A DNA stretch of 57,931 nucleotides from Synechococcus sp. CS-1325 (GTDB taxonomy: Bacteria; Cyanobacteriota; Cyanobacteriia; PCC-6307; Cyanobiaceae). A model generated the notes under the pieces. The model saw only the letters and a list, made by a program, of their open reading frames with translations. It was not told the DNA's origin and made no database searches. Below are positions 45,348-55,888 of the stretch, in pieces. The stretch's first letter is position 1, and every line of letters begins with the position of its first letter. The position numbers and the translations under genes are program-made. The stretch lies in the NCBI GenBank assembly GCA_025128135.1, contig JAHLYW010000039.1, positions 1-57,931 of the forward strand. Reading direction: 5' to 3'.

Positions 45348-45656
45348 TTCAGCCAGTAAGGAACCCGGTGGTGGATCCTGAATTGCAGGCGACCTTAAAG
45401 CCTTTGCCGCCACACCGACCGTCCCTGCCCAAGCGATCGACGGACCGGATCGGCCGCCCCCCTGGCATCGATCAGCAAACCCACATCCCAGCCGATTCCG
45501 CGCCGACAAGGGTCTTCGCTGATGTATTGCAGAAGGCATCTCTGGCAGTTGGAGCTTCCTACGGTGCAAAAAAGCTGGATTTCTTGCTGAGCTGATCAAC
45601 GGCCTGCCCAGTGGCTCTTGTTATTTGCGAACTGTTCCATTCAGCCCTAATTCCCC
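45348..45656. promoter_or_regulatory. Divergent intergenic region between antiporter and xfp
   Basis: These 309 bases must hold the promoters for two divergent units. AT-rich patches lie near 45540-45590 (gcaaaaaagctggatttcttg) and 45615-45655. No clear -10/-35 pair, riboswitch or operator can be assigned by eye, and no gene is supported here. Confidence 0.45.
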
Positions 45657-48122
45657 ATGACAACCATGCCCGCCACCGCTGCGCAGACGGACATCCTAGC
45701 CACCGGCGGGTTGCCTCTGGGCAACTCCGAGCCGATCAGCACCGAAGAGATTCAGCTGCTGGATGCCTGGTGGCGGGCCGCCAATTATCTGGCGGTCGGG
45801 ATGATTTATCTCCAGGACAATCCCTTGCTGCGGGAGCCCCTGGCCGCCGAACACATCAAGAACCGGCTGCTGGGGCACTGGGGCTCCAGCCCTGGGCAGG
45901 CCTTCATCTGGGCCCATGCCAACCGGTTGATCCGTCAGCGGGACCTGGAGATGATCTACCTGTCGGGCCCAGGCCACGGCGCCCCCGGGGTGCTCGGCCC
46001 CACCTATCTCGATGGCAGCTACAGCGAGATCTATCCAGACAAATCAGAGGATCTCGAAGGGCTGCAGCGGTTCTTCAAGCAATTCTCCTTTCCCGGTCAC
46101 ATCGGCAGCCACTGCACTCCGGAAACCCCCGGCTCGATCCATGAAGGCGGAGAACTCGGCTACGTGCTCTCCCATGCCTGTGGAGCCGTCTTCGACAACC
46201 CAGACCTGATCGCCGTTGCCTGTGTCGGCGATGGCGAAGCCGAAACCGGCCCGCTGGCCACCTCCTGGCACATCAACAAGTTCCTCAACCCGATCTCCGA
46301 CGGCGCCGTGCTGCCGGTGCTCCACCTCAATGGCTACAAGATCGCCAATCCCACCCTGCTGGCCAGGATCAGCCATCAGGAACTCGAGCAGCTGATGCGG
46401 GGCAACGGCTGGAATCCGCTGTTTGTGGAGGGCCACGAGCCCGAGGCCATGCACCGGGCCATGGCGGCGGCGATGGATGCGGCCGCCGACCAGATCCTGG
46501 CCATCCGCGCCCAGACCCGCAGCAGCGGCGAAGCCGTTCGACCCGCCTGGCCGATGATCGTGCTGCGCTCACCGAAGGGCTGGACCGGTCCGAAACAGCT
46601 CAACGGCAAAAAGCTGGAGGGCTTCTGGCGCTCCCACCAGGTGCCGCTGCCCAACCCCAAGCACGACAGCCAGCAGCTGGCCATGCTTGAAGAGTGGCTG
46701 CTGAGCTACCGGCCCACGGAGCTGTTCAGCCCGGAGGGCACCCTGTTGCCCCACCTGAAGGCACTCTCTCCGCTCGGTTCCAGGCGGATGGGCTCAAGCC
46801 CCCACGGCAACGGTGGCCTGCTGCGCCGCAAGCTGCGCCTGCCCCCGATCGTCGATTACGCCGTGGCGATCGAAGCTCCAGGGCAGGTGGAAGCCGAGAA
46901 CACCGCTCCCCTCGGCGCCCTGTTGCGCGACACCATCGCCAGCAATCCCGATTCGATGCGGGTGTTCGGGCCGGATGAAACCGCCTCCAACCGGCTGCAG
47001 GCCATCTACGAGGTGAGCAAGAAGGTCTGGATGGAGGAGTTCCTCCCGGAAGATCTCAACGGCAGTGAACTGGCCCGCGAAGGCCGGGTCGTGGAGATGC
47101 TCTCCGAACACACCCTGGTGGGGATGATGGAGGGCTACCTGCTCACCGGCCGCCACGGCTTCTTCCACACCTACGAGGCCTTCGCCCACGTGATCGCCTC
47201 GATGTTCAACCAGCACGCCAAGTGGCTGGAATCGTGCATCCACCACGCCCCCTGGCGAGCTCCGATCGCCCCCTGGAACTGCCTGATCTCCTCCACTGTC
47301 TGGCGGCAGGATCACAACGGCTTCACCCACCAGGACCCCGGCTTCATCGACCTGGCCGGCAACAAGAGCGGTGAGGTGGTGCGGGTCTACATGCCGGCCG
47401 ACGCGAACTGTCTGCTGGCAGTGGCCGAGGAAGCGTTCCTGGAAACGAACGTGTGCAACATCATCGTTTCCGATAAGCAGAAGCATCTTCAATACCTTTC
47501 CATCGAGCAGGCCCGTCGGCACGTGGCCAAGGGGATCGGCCTCTGGAGCTGGGCCAGCAACGACGACCGCGCCGATCAACCGGATGAACCGGATGTGGTG
47601 ATGGCCTGCGCCGGCGACATTCCCACCAAGGAAGTGCTCGCAGCCGTGGAGATCCTCAACCGTGAGATCCCCACCCTCAGGATCCGGGTGCTGAACGTGG
47701 TCAAGCTGTTCGCCCTTTGCGAGCCGAGCGAGCATCCGCATGGGCTCTCCGATCGCGATTTCGACAGCCTCTTCACAACAGACAAGCCGGTGATCTTCAA
47801 CTTCCACGGCTATCCCTGGCTGATCCACCGTCTGGCTTACCGCCGCACGAACCATGCCAACATCCATGTGCGCGGTTACAAGGAAAAGGGCAACATCAAC
47901 ACGCCCCTGGAGCTGGCGATGAACAACCAGATCGATCGTTTCAACCTGGTGATCGATGTGATCGACCGGGTCCCGTCCCTGGGATCCCGCGCTGCCCACG
48001 TCAAGGAACGGATGAAGGAGGAGATCCTCGGGCACCGCGCCTACGCCCACCTCCACGGGATGGATTCACCCGAGGTCACCGATTGGCGCTGGGGTCTGAG
48101 CCCTGGACCTGATCCGGTCTGA
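45657..48122 (+). CDS. xfp: Phosphoketolase (xylulose-5-P/fructose-6-P)
   Basis: A thiamine-diphosphate enzyme that splits xylulose-5-P or fructose-6-P with phosphate to acetyl-phosphate. The 821-residue length is normal. Typical blocks are [60 protein letters not shown], the ThDP-binding [40 protein letters not shown] and [20 protein letters not shown]. The gene leads an operon with glgP (55 bases on) and ackA. Confidence 0.95.
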   Translation: MTTMPATAAQTDILATGGLPLGNSEPISTEEIQLLDAWWRAANYLAVGMIYLQDNPLLREPLAAEHIKNRLLGHWGSSPGQAFIWAHANRLIRQRDLEMIYLSGPGHGAPGVLGPTYLDGSYSEIYPDKSEDLEGLQRFFKQFSFPGHIGSHCTPETPGSIHEGGELGYVLSHACGAVFDNPDLIAVACVGDGEAETGPLATSWHINKFLNPISDGAVLPVLHLNGYKIANPTLLARISHQELEQLMRGNGWNPLFVEGHEPEAMHRAMAAAMDAAADQILAIRAQTRSSGEAVRPAWPMIVLRSPKGWTGPKQLNGKKLEGFWRSHQVPLPNPKHDSQQLAMLEEWLLSYRPTELFSPEGTLLPHLKALSPLGSRRMGSSPHGNGGLLRRKLRLPPIVDYAVAIEAPGQVEAENTAPLGALLRDTIASNPDSMRVFGPDETASNRLQAIYEVSKKVWMEEFLPEDLNGSELAREGRVVEMLSEHTLVGMMEGYLLTGRHGFFHTYEAFAHVIASMFNQHAKWLESCIHHAPWRAPIAPWNCLISSTVWRQDHNGFTHQDPGFIDLAGNKSGEVVRVYMPADANCLLAVAEEAFLETNVCNIIVSDKQKHLQYLSIEQARRHVAKGIGLWSWASNDDRADQPDEPDVVMACAGDIPTKEVLAAVEILNREIPTLRIRVLNVVKLFALCEPSEHPHGLSDRDFDSLFTTDKPVIFNFHGYPWLIHRLAYRRTNHANIHVRGYKEKGNINTPLELAMNNQIDRFNLVIDVIDRVPSLGSRAAHVKERMKEEILGHRAYAHLHGMDSPEVTDWRWGLSPGPDPV

Positions 48123-48125
48123 CGC

Positions 48126-48139
48126 GGCCTGATCAGGCC
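48126..48139. other. Perfect 14-base palindrome between xfp and glgP
   Basis: GGCCTGATCAGGCC begins 4 bases after the xfp stop. It could form a short hairpin that limits 3' exonuclease decay of the xfp part of the message. There is no T run, so it is unlikely to be a full terminator. Confidence 0.3.
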
Positions 48140-48177
48140 TTCCCATTTCGCTTCTCCCCTCCCCTGCTGCCGCTGCC

Positions 48178-50721
48178 ATGACCAACCCCGTACTCAGCCA
48201 GCTGAGGCTTCCCACTCCGGGCTGCCAGGACGACCCGGAGCGGAGCGGACTCACCGCCGACGGGGTGTTCGACGGCATGGCCGAGCACCTCTTTTACACG
48301 CTCGGCAAGCTCGCCCCCACCGCCAACCGCCACGACCTGTATCTGGCGCTCAGCTTCGCCGTGCGCGACCGGCTGATCACCCGTTATCTGGCCGGGATCG
48401 AAGCGATCAGCGCCACACCCACCCGGGTGGTGGCCTACCTCTCCGCCGAGTTCCTGATCGGTCCGCAGCTGGGCAACAACCTGCTGATGCTCGGCATCCA
48501 GGCCGAAGCGGCCGAGGCCCTGGAGCGGTTCGGGATCGGCACGCTGGATGAAATCCTCGATGTGGAAGAGGAACCCGGGCTGGGCAACGGCGGACTCGGC
48601 CGTCTGGCGGCCTGCTATCTGGAGTCGCTGGCCAGCCTGGAGATCCCCGCCACCGGCTACGGGATCCGTTATGAGTTCGGCATCTTCGACCAGCTGATCC
48701 GCGATGGCTGGCAGGTGGAGATCACCGACAAGTGGCTCAAGGGTGGCTGGCCCTGGGAGCTGCCCCACCCCGACCAGGCCTGCTATGTGGGCTTCGGCGG
48801 CCACACCGAGAAGTATCGCGATGACAAGGGCCAGAACCGGGTGCGCTGGATCCATGGCGAGCAGGCGATCGGCATTCCCCACGACGTGCCGGTGCTCGGC
48901 TATCGGGTCAACACCTGTGACCGGCTGAGGCTCTGGCGGGCCGAAGCCACGGAAAGCTTCGACTTCTACGCCTTCAACGTCGGGGATTACTACGGGGCTG
49001 TGCAGGAGAAGGTGAGCATGGAGAATCTCTCCAAGGTGCTCTACCCCAATGACGGCACCGATGAAGGGCGCCGGCTGAGGCTCAAGCAGCAGCACTTCTT
49101 CGTGAGCTGCAGCCTGCAGGACATGCTGCGCAGCCTGGAGCTGCGCGGCCTGCCGGTGAGCGATTTCCCCCTGCACTGGGCCGTGCAGCTCAACGACACC
49201 CACCCATCCATCGCCGTAGCGGAGCTGATGCGGCTGCTGATCGATGAGAAGCAGCTCGAATGGGAGCAGGCCTGGGCGATCACCAGCAGCTCCCTCGCCT
49301 ACACCAACCACACGCTGTTACCGGAAGCCCTGGAGAAATGGGGCCTTGATCTGTTCGGCAGCCTGCTGCCCCGCCATCTCGAATTGATCTACGAGATCAA
49401 TGCCCGCTTCCTCCAGCAGGTGCGCCTGAAGCACCCCGGCAACGACCAGTTGCTCAGGACCGTTTCGATCATCGATGAAACCGGCGGCAAGGCGGTGCGG
49501 ATGGCCAACCTGGCCACGGTGGGCTCCCACCATGTCAATGGGGTGGCGGCCCTGCACAGCGAACTGGTGCGCACCCAGCTCTTTCCGGAGTATGCCGCCC
49601 TCTGGCCAGAGAAGTTCACCAATGTCACCAACGGGGTGACGCCGAGGCGCTGGATTGCCCTGGCCAACCCGCGGCTGCGCAACCTGCTCGATGAAGCGAT
49701 CGGCCAGGAGTGGGTCCGCGATCTCTCCGAACTTCAGCGGCTCGAATCCTTCGCCGGCGACAGCGCCTTCCTGGAGCGCTGGGGCGCCACCAAGCTGGCC
49801 GTCAAGACCGACCTGGCCCAGTACATCCACCGCTGCAACGGCCTGCTGGTGGACCCGTCCTCGCTGTTCGATGTGCAGGTGAAGCGCATCCATGAGTACA
49901 AGCGCCAGCACCTCAATGCCCTCCAGGTGATCGCCCACTATCTGCGCATCAAGAACGGCCTGGCCGATGGCCTGGCGCCGCGCACGGTGATCTTCGGCGG
50001 CAAGGCGGCACCGGGCTATTACCTGGCCAAGCTGATCATCCGTTTCATCAACGGCATCGCCGAGACGGTGAATTCCGACCCCGACATGGCCGGGCGACTG
50101 CGGGTGGTTTTCCTGGCCGACTACAACGTGAAGCTGGGCGAGCGGGTCTATCCGGCCTCCGATCTCTCCGAACAGATCTCCACCGCCGGCAAGGAGGCTT
50201 CCGGCACCGGCAACATGAAGTTCGCCATGAACGGCTCACTCACGATCGGCACCCTTGATGGCGCCAACGTGGAGATCCGGGAGCGGGTGGGAGAGGAGAA
50301 CTTCTTTCTGTTCGGCAAGACGGCCGCCCAGATCGATGCCCTCGCCGCTGGGGGCTATTGCCCCTGGGAACTCGCCACCAGCGTTCCGGAGCTGCCAGAG
50401 GTGCTCAGGCTGGTGGAGCAGGGCCACTTCAGCAACGGCGACGGCGATCTGTTCAAGCCGCTGCTGGAGAACCTCACCGGCCGCGACCCGTTCTTCGTGC
50501 TGGCCGACTTCAGCGACTACCTGCGTGCCCAGGCCGATGTGAGCGCCGCCTGGGGCAACCGTCATCAGTGGAACCGCATGTCGCTGCTCAACACCGCCCG
50601 CAGCGGCTTCTTCTCCTCCGATCGCTCGATACGTGAGTACGCCAGCCGGATCTGGAAGGCCGAGCCGTTCCCGGTCACGATCAGCTGCGCCTACGAAGAC
50701 CGGGACCACAGCGGCAGCTGA
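48178..50721 (+). CDS. glgP: Glycogen phosphorylase
   Basis: GlgP releases glucose-1-P from glycogen using phosphate and PLP. The 847-residue protein shows YLSAEFLIGPQLGNNLLMLG, EEEPGLGNGGLGRLAACYLE, GYGIRYEFGIFDQLIRDGWQ, QLNDTHPSIAVAELMRLLID, KRIHEYKRQHLNAL and the PLP-lysine block EKASGTGNMKFAMNG in its EASGTGNMKFAMNGSLTIGT form. Length and motifs are those of a full enzyme. Its place between xfp and ackA links glycogen breakdown to phosphoketolase flux. Confidence 0.95.
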   Translation: MTNPVLSQLRLPTPGCQDDPERSGLTADGVFDGMAEHLFYTLGKLAPTANRHDLYLALSFAVRDRLITRYLAGIEAISATPTRVVAYLSAEFLIGPQLGNNLLMLGIQAEAAEALERFGIGTLDEILDVEEEPGLGNGGLGRLAACYLESLASLEIPATGYGIRYEFGIFDQLIRDGWQVEITDKWLKGGWPWELPHPDQACYVGFGGHTEKYRDDKGQNRVRWIHGEQAIGIPHDVPVLGYRVNTCDRLRLWRAEATESFDFYAFNVGDYYGAVQEKVSMENLSKVLYPNDGTDEGRRLRLKQQHFFVSCSLQDMLRSLELRGLPVSDFPLHWAVQLNDTHPSIAVAELMRLLIDEKQLEWEQAWAITSSSLAYTNHTLLPEALEKWGLDLFGSLLPRHLELIYEINARFLQQVRLKHPGNDQLLRTVSIIDETGGKAVRMANLATVGSHHVNGVAALHSELVRTQLFPEYAALWPEKFTNVTNGVTPRRWIALANPRLRNLLDEAIGQEWVRDLSELQRLESFAGDSAFLERWGATKLAVKTDLAQYIHRCNGLLVDPSSLFDVQVKRIHEYKRQHLNALQVIAHYLRIKNGLADGLAPRTVIFGGKAAPGYYLAKLIIRFINGIAETVNSDPDMAGRLRVVFLADYNVKLGERVYPASDLSEQISTAGKEASGTGNMKFAMNGSLTIGTLDGANVEIRERVGEENFFLFGKTAAQIDALAAGGYCPWELATSVPELPEVLRLVEQGHFSNGDGDLFKPLLENLTGRDPFFVLADFSDYLRAQADVSAAWGNRHQWNRMSLLNTARSGFFSSDRSIREYASRIWKAEPFPVTISCAYEDRDHSGS

Positions 50722-50728
50722 GCGCACC

Positions 50729-51817
50729 ATGACCCCGGAGCTGGCGCTGGTGCTCAACGTGGGTAGCTCCAGCCTCAAGGCCTGCCTGATCGACCGCGAT
50801 GGCGAGCGGGTCTGGCAGGAGCAAACCAACTGGGCCAGCGGGGGCCAGAGCGCCGGGCCGGCGGGGGCGCTCGGAGGCTGGCTGCCCCGGGCCCTGGCTC
50901 CCTGGCTGGATCAGATCACCCTGGTGGGCCACCGGGTGGTCCACGGCGGCGAGCGCTTCGTCGCTCCCACCCCGATCACCCCGGAGCTGGAAGGTGAGCT
51001 GGAAGCCCTGGTGCCGCTGGCCCCACTCCACAACGGCGCCGCCCTGGCGGTGATTCGCTGGCTGGGTCGTGCCTTCCCTGCCCTGCCCCAGTGGGCCTGC
51101 TTCGACACCGGCTTCCACAGCAGCCTGCCGGAAGCGGCCTACACCTACGCGATTCCGGCCAGCTGGCGGGCCGGCGGCCTGCGCCGTTTCGGCTTCCACG
51201 GGCTCAACCATCAACACATCAGTGAGGTGGTGATGGCCCAGCAGGGGCATCCCCCCAGCCTGCGGCTGATCAGTTGCCATCTGGGGGCCGGCTGTTCGCT
51301 GGCGGCGATCCGGGATGGCCGCAGCATCGACACCACGATGGGCTACACCCCCCTGGAGGGCCTGGTGATGGCCAGCCGCAGTGGCTCGGTGGACCCGGGT
51401 CTGCTGCTGCATCAACTGCGCCACGGCCTGGGAGTGGATCAGCTGGAGCGGGACCTGCAGCAGGGCAGCGGCCTGCTTGGCCTGTCGGGCCTGAGTGGCG
51501 ACATGCGCGAGCTGCGGCAGGCCGCAGCTGCCGGCCATGCCGGGGCCGGCCTGGCCCTGGAGGTGTTTCTGCATCGCCTCCTGCTGGCGATCGGCGCGAT
51601 GGCCGCCAGCCTGGGGGGAGTGGAGGTGATCGCCCTCAGCGGTGGCATCGGCCAGAACGACCGCAGGCTCCTGGACGATCTCAACGAGCGCCTGGCCTGG
51701 CTCCAGCCCGTGCAGCTGGTTCAGGTTCCCGCCGAGGAGGAAAAGATGATTGCCCGGCTCTGCCGGCGGGCTAGCCGCGATCGGGCAGATCGGGGGTCTG
51801 ATGGAGGAGGCGATTGA
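50729..51817 (+). CDS. ackA: Acetate kinase
   Basis: AckA converts acetyl-phosphate plus ADP to acetate and ATP. The start is ATG 50729, 7 bases after the glgP stop, giving 362 residues, which is shorter than the usual 400. Family blocks are LALVLNVGSSSLKACLI, VGHRVVHGGE, FDTGFHSSLPEAAYTYAIPA, GFHGLNHQHIS, ISCHLGAGCSLAAIRDGRSI then DTTMGYTPLEGLVMASRSG, and IALSGGIGQND. The shortening comes mainly from loops and a brief C-terminus, and the catalytic Arg, Asp and His contexts are present. No pta gene is adjacent. Confidence 0.92.
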   Translation: MTPELALVLNVGSSSLKACLIDRDGERVWQEQTNWASGGQSAGPAGALGGWLPRALAPWLDQITLVGHRVVHGGERFVAPTPITPELEGELEALVPLAPLHNGAALAVIRWLGRAFPALPQWACFDTGFHSSLPEAAYTYAIPASWRAGGLRRFGFHGLNHQHISEVVMAQQGHPPSLRLISCHLGAGCSLAAIRDGRSIDTTMGYTPLEGLVMASRSGSVDPGLLLHQLRHGLGVDQLERDLQQGSGLLGLSGLSGDMRELRQAAAAGHAGAGLALEVFLHRLLLAIGAMAASLGGVEVIALSGGIGQNDRRLLDDLNERLAWLQPVQLVQVPAEEEKMIARLCRRASRDRADRGSDGGGD

Positions 51818-52280
51818 GCCGCAGCCGATCCGCATTCAGGGGATCGGGGGCCAGCTCACCGGCGACTTCGCGGAACTTCTTCTCGACCTCCTCAGGCACC
51901 CGCACGTCGAAGATGCGCTCCATCAAGGCTTCGATCGAGAACAGATGGGCGTTGATGTTCTCCAGATCGCCGATCGCCTGCTGCATGGAGTCCGCCTCGC
52001 CCGCATCGGCGCCGGCTCCGGGGGCCGTGGCTGAAACACCACCACCGGGAGCCTGAGCACTGCTCTCGTGGGTGGTTCTGGGCGTGGAGCTGTCGGCCTC
52101 CTCCTCGCCGTGCTCCTTCTGCAGTTCCTCCAGAACCCTGCCAGCCAAAGTGCGAAACGACTGCAGCGCAGCCCAGTTGAGCTCCTGCTGCTGGCGCAGG
52201 GTGGCGTGTTCGCGGATCAATCGGTCGTGTTCCCGATAAAAACGCTGACAATCAGGGCATTGGCAGGCCTCTTCTGGCAC
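51771..52280 (-). CDS. Hypothetical protein with N-terminal CxC-x-x-C
   Basis: A 169-residue soluble protein. It begins MPEEACQCPDCQRFYREHDR, a Cys cluster followed by a coiled-coil-like helix. A Gly/Ala/Ser-rich linker follows, then a helical C-domain (MQQAIGDLENINAHLFSIEA then LMERIFDVRVPEEVEKKFRE). No known domain is recognised; a cyanobacteria-specific protein is likely. Its 3' end overlaps the convergent ackA by 47 bases. Confidence 0.65.
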   Translation of the reverse strand: MPEEACQCPDCQRFYREHDRLIREHATLRQQQELNWAALQSFRTLAGRVLEELQKEHGEEEADSSTPRTTHESSAQAPGGGVSATAPGAGADAGEADSMQQAIGDLENINAHLFSIEALMERIFDVRVPEEVEKKFREVAGELAPDPLNADRLRLNRLLHQTPDLPDRG

Positions 52281-52336
52281 CGAGCTCCCTTTTTCCTTCT
52301 GGTCCCCATCATGGCATTGCGGGCCAGGCCTGATGG

Positions 52337-52678
52337 TCAGGCCACTCCGGAAAAGGGCTCACCGTCACCATCTCCATCCTCCAGGCCGACCGGGCTTTCC
52401 TCCTGGGCGGCGGGCAGGGGAATCTCGATCGAGCTCACCACCTGGATCACATCCCGCAGCCGCATCGAATCGGCGAACCAGCCCATCGCCTGCTCCATGT
52501 CGCCGTGGCGCTCGGCTTCCCCGGCCTGGTCTTCGTGGGCTTCCGAGAGCAGCGCCAGCCAGCAGAGGCAACGGGCCTGAACCACGGAGAGATCCAGTTC
52601 GGCGGGCTGACTGCGGGCGATGCGCTCGCTTTCCTGTTGGACCAGCAATCTCAGCCGCAGATCGTGAAGCTGGGTCAT
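52337..52678 (-). CDS. Hypothetical helical protein
   Basis: A 113-residue protein, almost wholly helical (MTQLHDLRLRLLVQQESERI; VVQARCLCWLALLSEAHEDQ; MEQAMGWFADSMRLRDVIQV), with an acidic Gly/Asp tail. It lies 56 bases upstream of the 51771 gene on the same strand and is probably co-transcribed. The family is unknown. Confidence 0.65.
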   Translation of the reverse strand: MTQLHDLRLRLLVQQESERIARSQPAELDLSVVQARCLCWLALLSEAHEDQAGEAERHGDMEQAMGWFADSMRLRDVIQVVSSIEIPLPAAQEESPVGLEDGDGDGEPFSGVA

Positions 52679-53130
52679 CGGACGGGGACGACTCGACTCA
52701 CACTAGGCGCGGTGAGCGCAATTTGCAGGGCGCTACAGGTGGTGCACACACATGGTTGATGCCACAGAGTACGCATCACCAGATTCATGGGTGGTCTGTC
52801 CCGATGCCCCGAGAATACGCCAAGAAAAGAATATAAAGAATGGCAATCAAGCGAAAGTACTTTCCAGGGGCAGCCTGCGTGGAAAGCCCGACTAATCTGA
52901 TTTTGCCTTTTTACCAAACCTGGCGAGGCACTTCATTGCAACTACCCGTACAGGGTCAGCCGGTTCACTGGAATCTGTACAACGCTGAAAACAAAAATGG
53001 GCCATCAATGTCGCCATTGGCATGGACTGATTCACCTTGAGGCAAGCATTGATCAACACGTTTTCTTCCTCACCAAAGAAAACTCTGTTCTGTTTCCCAC
53101 AACTGACCCCACCTTTGTAAATCTGCTGCT
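52679..53130. other. AT-rich gap at the start of the decayed mobile region
   Basis: Base composition falls sharply here. A 66-codon frame at 52840-53040 (MAIKRKYFPGAACVESPTNL) has an A-rich leader but no clear ribosome-binding site, and I cannot support it as a gene. Nothing else is recognisable. Confidence 0.35.
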
Positions 53131-53427
53131 ATGAATCCAGTTCAGTTCTGGCCAAAGCCCACATGGGCCAGGGCTTGTATCGCCCTGCTCGCAGCTATAT
53201 TGATTGCCATCCCATCAGTGGAGGCAGTCAAAATGGCAATTCAAAATACGAAAAATCTAGGCTCCCAGATGAATGTTTTCGACGCGAGAACATTGAAAGA
53301 ATATCTCATCGAGTTTCGCAAGCAGCATCCAATCATTCTCGGGCTATTCAGCAACGCCGGCGGAGATTTCTACCTGTTCATTCCAGGACAGAGCGATCCC
53401 ATTCGTGCCGATTGCGTATCTATTTAG
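53131..53427 (+). CDS. Possible small membrane or secreted protein
   Basis: A 98-residue frame from ATG 53131. An N-terminal hydrophobic stretch, ARACIALLAAILIAIPSVEA, ends like a signal peptide. The rest is soluble (VFDARTLKEYLIEFRKQHPI then ILGLFSNAGGDFYLF). No ribosome-binding site is obvious and no family is recognised. Confidence 0.4.
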   Translation: MNPVQFWPKPTWARACIALLAAILIAIPSVEAVKMAIQNTKNLGSQMNVFDARTLKEYLIEFRKQHPIILGLFSNAGGDFYLFIPGQSDPIRADCVSI

Positions 53428-53686
53428 TATCAGACCGTTAAGGGAATCTCGCAATACTGCCATTATCGAGGCAGCCCTGAGAAGACACAGTCTCGCCCTC
53501 TGCACGCGCTGATTCGCTTGATGACTGGCATCCATGACTTCAAGACGGGACGATTATCCAGCAAACTGATGACCAGGCAGCCAGCGATAGCCTTGAGGAG
53601 CAGTTCAGCTAACGCAGGAAGTTGCCTGTCAGATTACGCAGTCCCCACCAAGCCTTTGTTCTGGCAAGTCCAATCCGCCTTGTCAG

Positions 53687-54763
53687 CCAGGGCCGACTGA
53701 AAGTCAAGCACAAGGGAGCTGGTGCGGCCATGCTGGTGCCGGTTTTATCGGGACTTCTCCCGTCCATTGGCCCAGCCTTCTGCCAGTGCTGATCTGATCG
53801 CCATTCTGCAGGCCCTCCCAGAAGGCCGCAAGCGCCGGGGGGTGCGTTATCCCCAGTGGCTGCTGCTGTTGTTGGCGATTCTTGGCATCCTGAGCGGCTG
53901 CCGCAGCGCCCGTGATCTTGAGCGCCACTCCTTCGGAGAAGGCTTCGCCTTTGCCAAACGGCATCACCAAGAATTCAGCGCAGCTCTGGATCTGAAGATG
54001 CCCAACTCGCCCTGTGATTCCACCTTCCTCTACCTGTTTGAGCGGGTGGAGCTGGAGGAGCTCTTCGGGATGCTCTGGGAATGGATGCTTGCCCAGATCG
54101 CAGATCAGGAGAAGGATTTCGACCAGCTGATTTGTGATGGCAAGACCCTGCGGGGTTCTGCCGCACAGCTCGATGGCCCCGATAGCGCTACGCGCTTTGT
54201 CACCCAGGTCACGCTCTACGCCCGGGAGCTGGGTGTGGCGATCGCCCAAACATCATTCGACACCGGCGAATCCCACGAGCGCACTGCACTCAAGGCCCTC
54301 CTCGGAACCCTGGAGCTGGAGGGTGTGCTGATCCAGGCTGATGCGCTGCACACCTCACCGGCGTTTTTCAACTCGCCACCGGACAAGGGGCTTGACGCTG
54401 AACAGGTGAGCACCGGCCGACGAGATGGAAAGCCATTTCGCCATGTGCACTTGTTCATCACCAACTTGCGCATCCGTCCAAAAGCGTTGCTGCGCCTGGT
54501 GTGACAACACTGGGCGATCGAAAACCAGTGGCACTGGCCGCGCGACACCCAGCTCGGCGAGGATGCGCACCGCTACACCCAACGCAACGGCGTACAGGTA
54601 CTGGCCCTGCTGCGCAGCTTGGCCCTCAATCGCCTGCGCAGCAATGGCTTTCGCTCAATCCGCGCTGGCCTGATGGCCGTGGCGCATGACATCAACCAAA
54701 TGTTCGGCTGGGTTGGTGCAAAATCCGCACAGACGGGATGAATTGACTTTCAGTCAGCCCTGG
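53687..54763. mobile_element. Degenerate ISAs1-family insertion sequence
   Basis: The element is about 1.08 kb, bounded by inverted repeats CCAGGGCCGACTGAAAGTCA(A) at 53687-53707 and its complement at 54743-54763, matching at 20 of 21 positions. It contains one broken transposase gene. No target-site duplication is visible in the 10 bases on either side, so flanking decay or rearrangement is likely. Confidence 0.8.
53722..54741 (+). pseudogene. ISAs1-family transposase, disrupted
   Basis: The N-terminal DDE-associated domain is intact (GVRYPQWLLLLLAILGILSG then CRSARDLERHS). So is the first catalytic region (FDQLICDGKTLRGSA, with Asp) and VLIQADALHTSPAFF (second Asp). After that about 50-100 residues expected in the family are missing, the sequence jumping to GRRDGKPFRHVHLFITNLRI. 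The frame then meets TGA at 54502 where the family has Arg, and continues QHWAIENQWHWPRDTQLGED, which carries the catalytic Glu, to TGA at 54739. So there is one internal deletion plus one nonsense mutation. The annotated GTG start is uncertain. Confidence 0.8.
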
Positions 54764-54844
54764 GGGAAATGGGGGAGATCAGGAGCGCTGGTGTAGACAG
54801 TGGACATTATTAGTGATAGCATCTTAAGGAAAAAATCCAAAATC

Positions 54845-55534
54845 ATGGCCCGATTTCGTCCCAAATTGCTGCCAATTCTACTGGGAGCTGGCTGCTCCGC
54901 TGGCGTGTCGCTGACAACCGCGCAACCTGCTGCCGCTATACAATATGTTTTTACCAGCGCAATCAATGGGGGCGGAAATACAAATCCAGGCGCTACATAT
55001 GTGGACACCAGTTCCGCAAATGGCGGTCCATTCAACGGATTTGTGAGGGGATCTTTCGACTTTGTCGGTGGAGTCTTTTCAAATGTATCTGTCACTGCCA
55101 ACTGCTTCGATGGCGCATCAGGCCAAGGCAACCCTTGTGATGTTTTCGGTCCTTCCAACAATACCAACACGGTTACATTTATCGGGACTGTTGTAGACTA
55201 CAACGGATCCAACCAAATCACATTCAAAAACTCAGCGGCATCAGGAACAGATGTTCTTCGCATCATTTTTGCGGGTGGGGCGCTGGTGAATGCTCCCGCC
55301 ACCAGAAATCTGACTGCTTCTGGTAGTTATTTTTGCAGTTCAAGCGGTGGCGGCAGCCCAAATCTAACCTGTGCTGGGGATGAGCAAGCAAGATTTACAA
55401 CTTTCACTGGATCCTTGCGCGCGGTTCCTACGCCTCTATCAGCCTTGGCACTGTTGCCGGTTGCTTGTCTGAGCTTCTTCCGCAAGCGGTACAGCACATT
55501 GATTGCCAAATCTTCACTCTCTGCTCTGGATTAG
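54845..55534 (+). CDS. Secreted protein with PEP-CTERM-like sorting tail
   Basis: A protein of 229 residues from ATG 54845. The N-terminal signal peptide is LLPILLGAGCSAGVSLTTAQ ending PAAA. The body is Asn/Gly/Thr/Ser-rich and beta-type. The C-terminus is VPTPLSALALLPVACLSFFR then KRY, that is a VPxPL motif, a hydrophobic helix and a basic end, the layout of cyanobacterial PEP-CTERM-like sorting signals. Four Cys occur in two pairs. The body family is not recognised. It lies 82 bases beyond the IS element. Confidence 0.6.
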   Translation: MARFRPKLLPILLGAGCSAGVSLTTAQPAAAIQYVFTSAINGGGNTNPGATYVDTSSANGGPFNGFVRGSFDFVGGVFSNVSVTANCFDGASGQGNPCDVFGPSNNTNTVTFIGTVVDYNGSNQITFKNSAASGTDVLRIIFAGGALVNAPATRNLTASGSYFCSSSGGGSPNLTCAGDEQARFTTFTGSLRAVPTPLSALALLPVACLSFFRKRYSTLIAKSSLSALD

Positions 55535-55888
55535 AACGAATCAGAGTTTTCGAAGGATTCAGCACCAACACGGCGCCCGCAGAGGCGGTGATCGATTGCA
55601 CTAACGAAGCCAAGGAGCACCTTTCATTCTATTTCATGACAAGAAATACTATTTTTAAGACAAGAAATACGGTTCATCCTCGCTGCAGCCAAGGGATCTG
55701 AGCCAACTCGAGGGGGCTGATCTTTCACGGCAGCCAGCCAGAGCGCTCGGCGTGCAGGCATGGAACCAACGCGTTTCGCAGCCCTTGCCACTGGGGTCCG
55801 GTGCAGGAGTTACGGCATCTTCAATCAGATCACGGCGACTGCGGCAGCGCTGCGCGGCGAGGGCCCTGCGGTTGGTGGAACGATGAAA

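Noticed and set aside
46794..48056. 420-codon minus-strand frame inside xfp
   Set aside because: Antisense shadow of the phosphoketolase C-terminal half.
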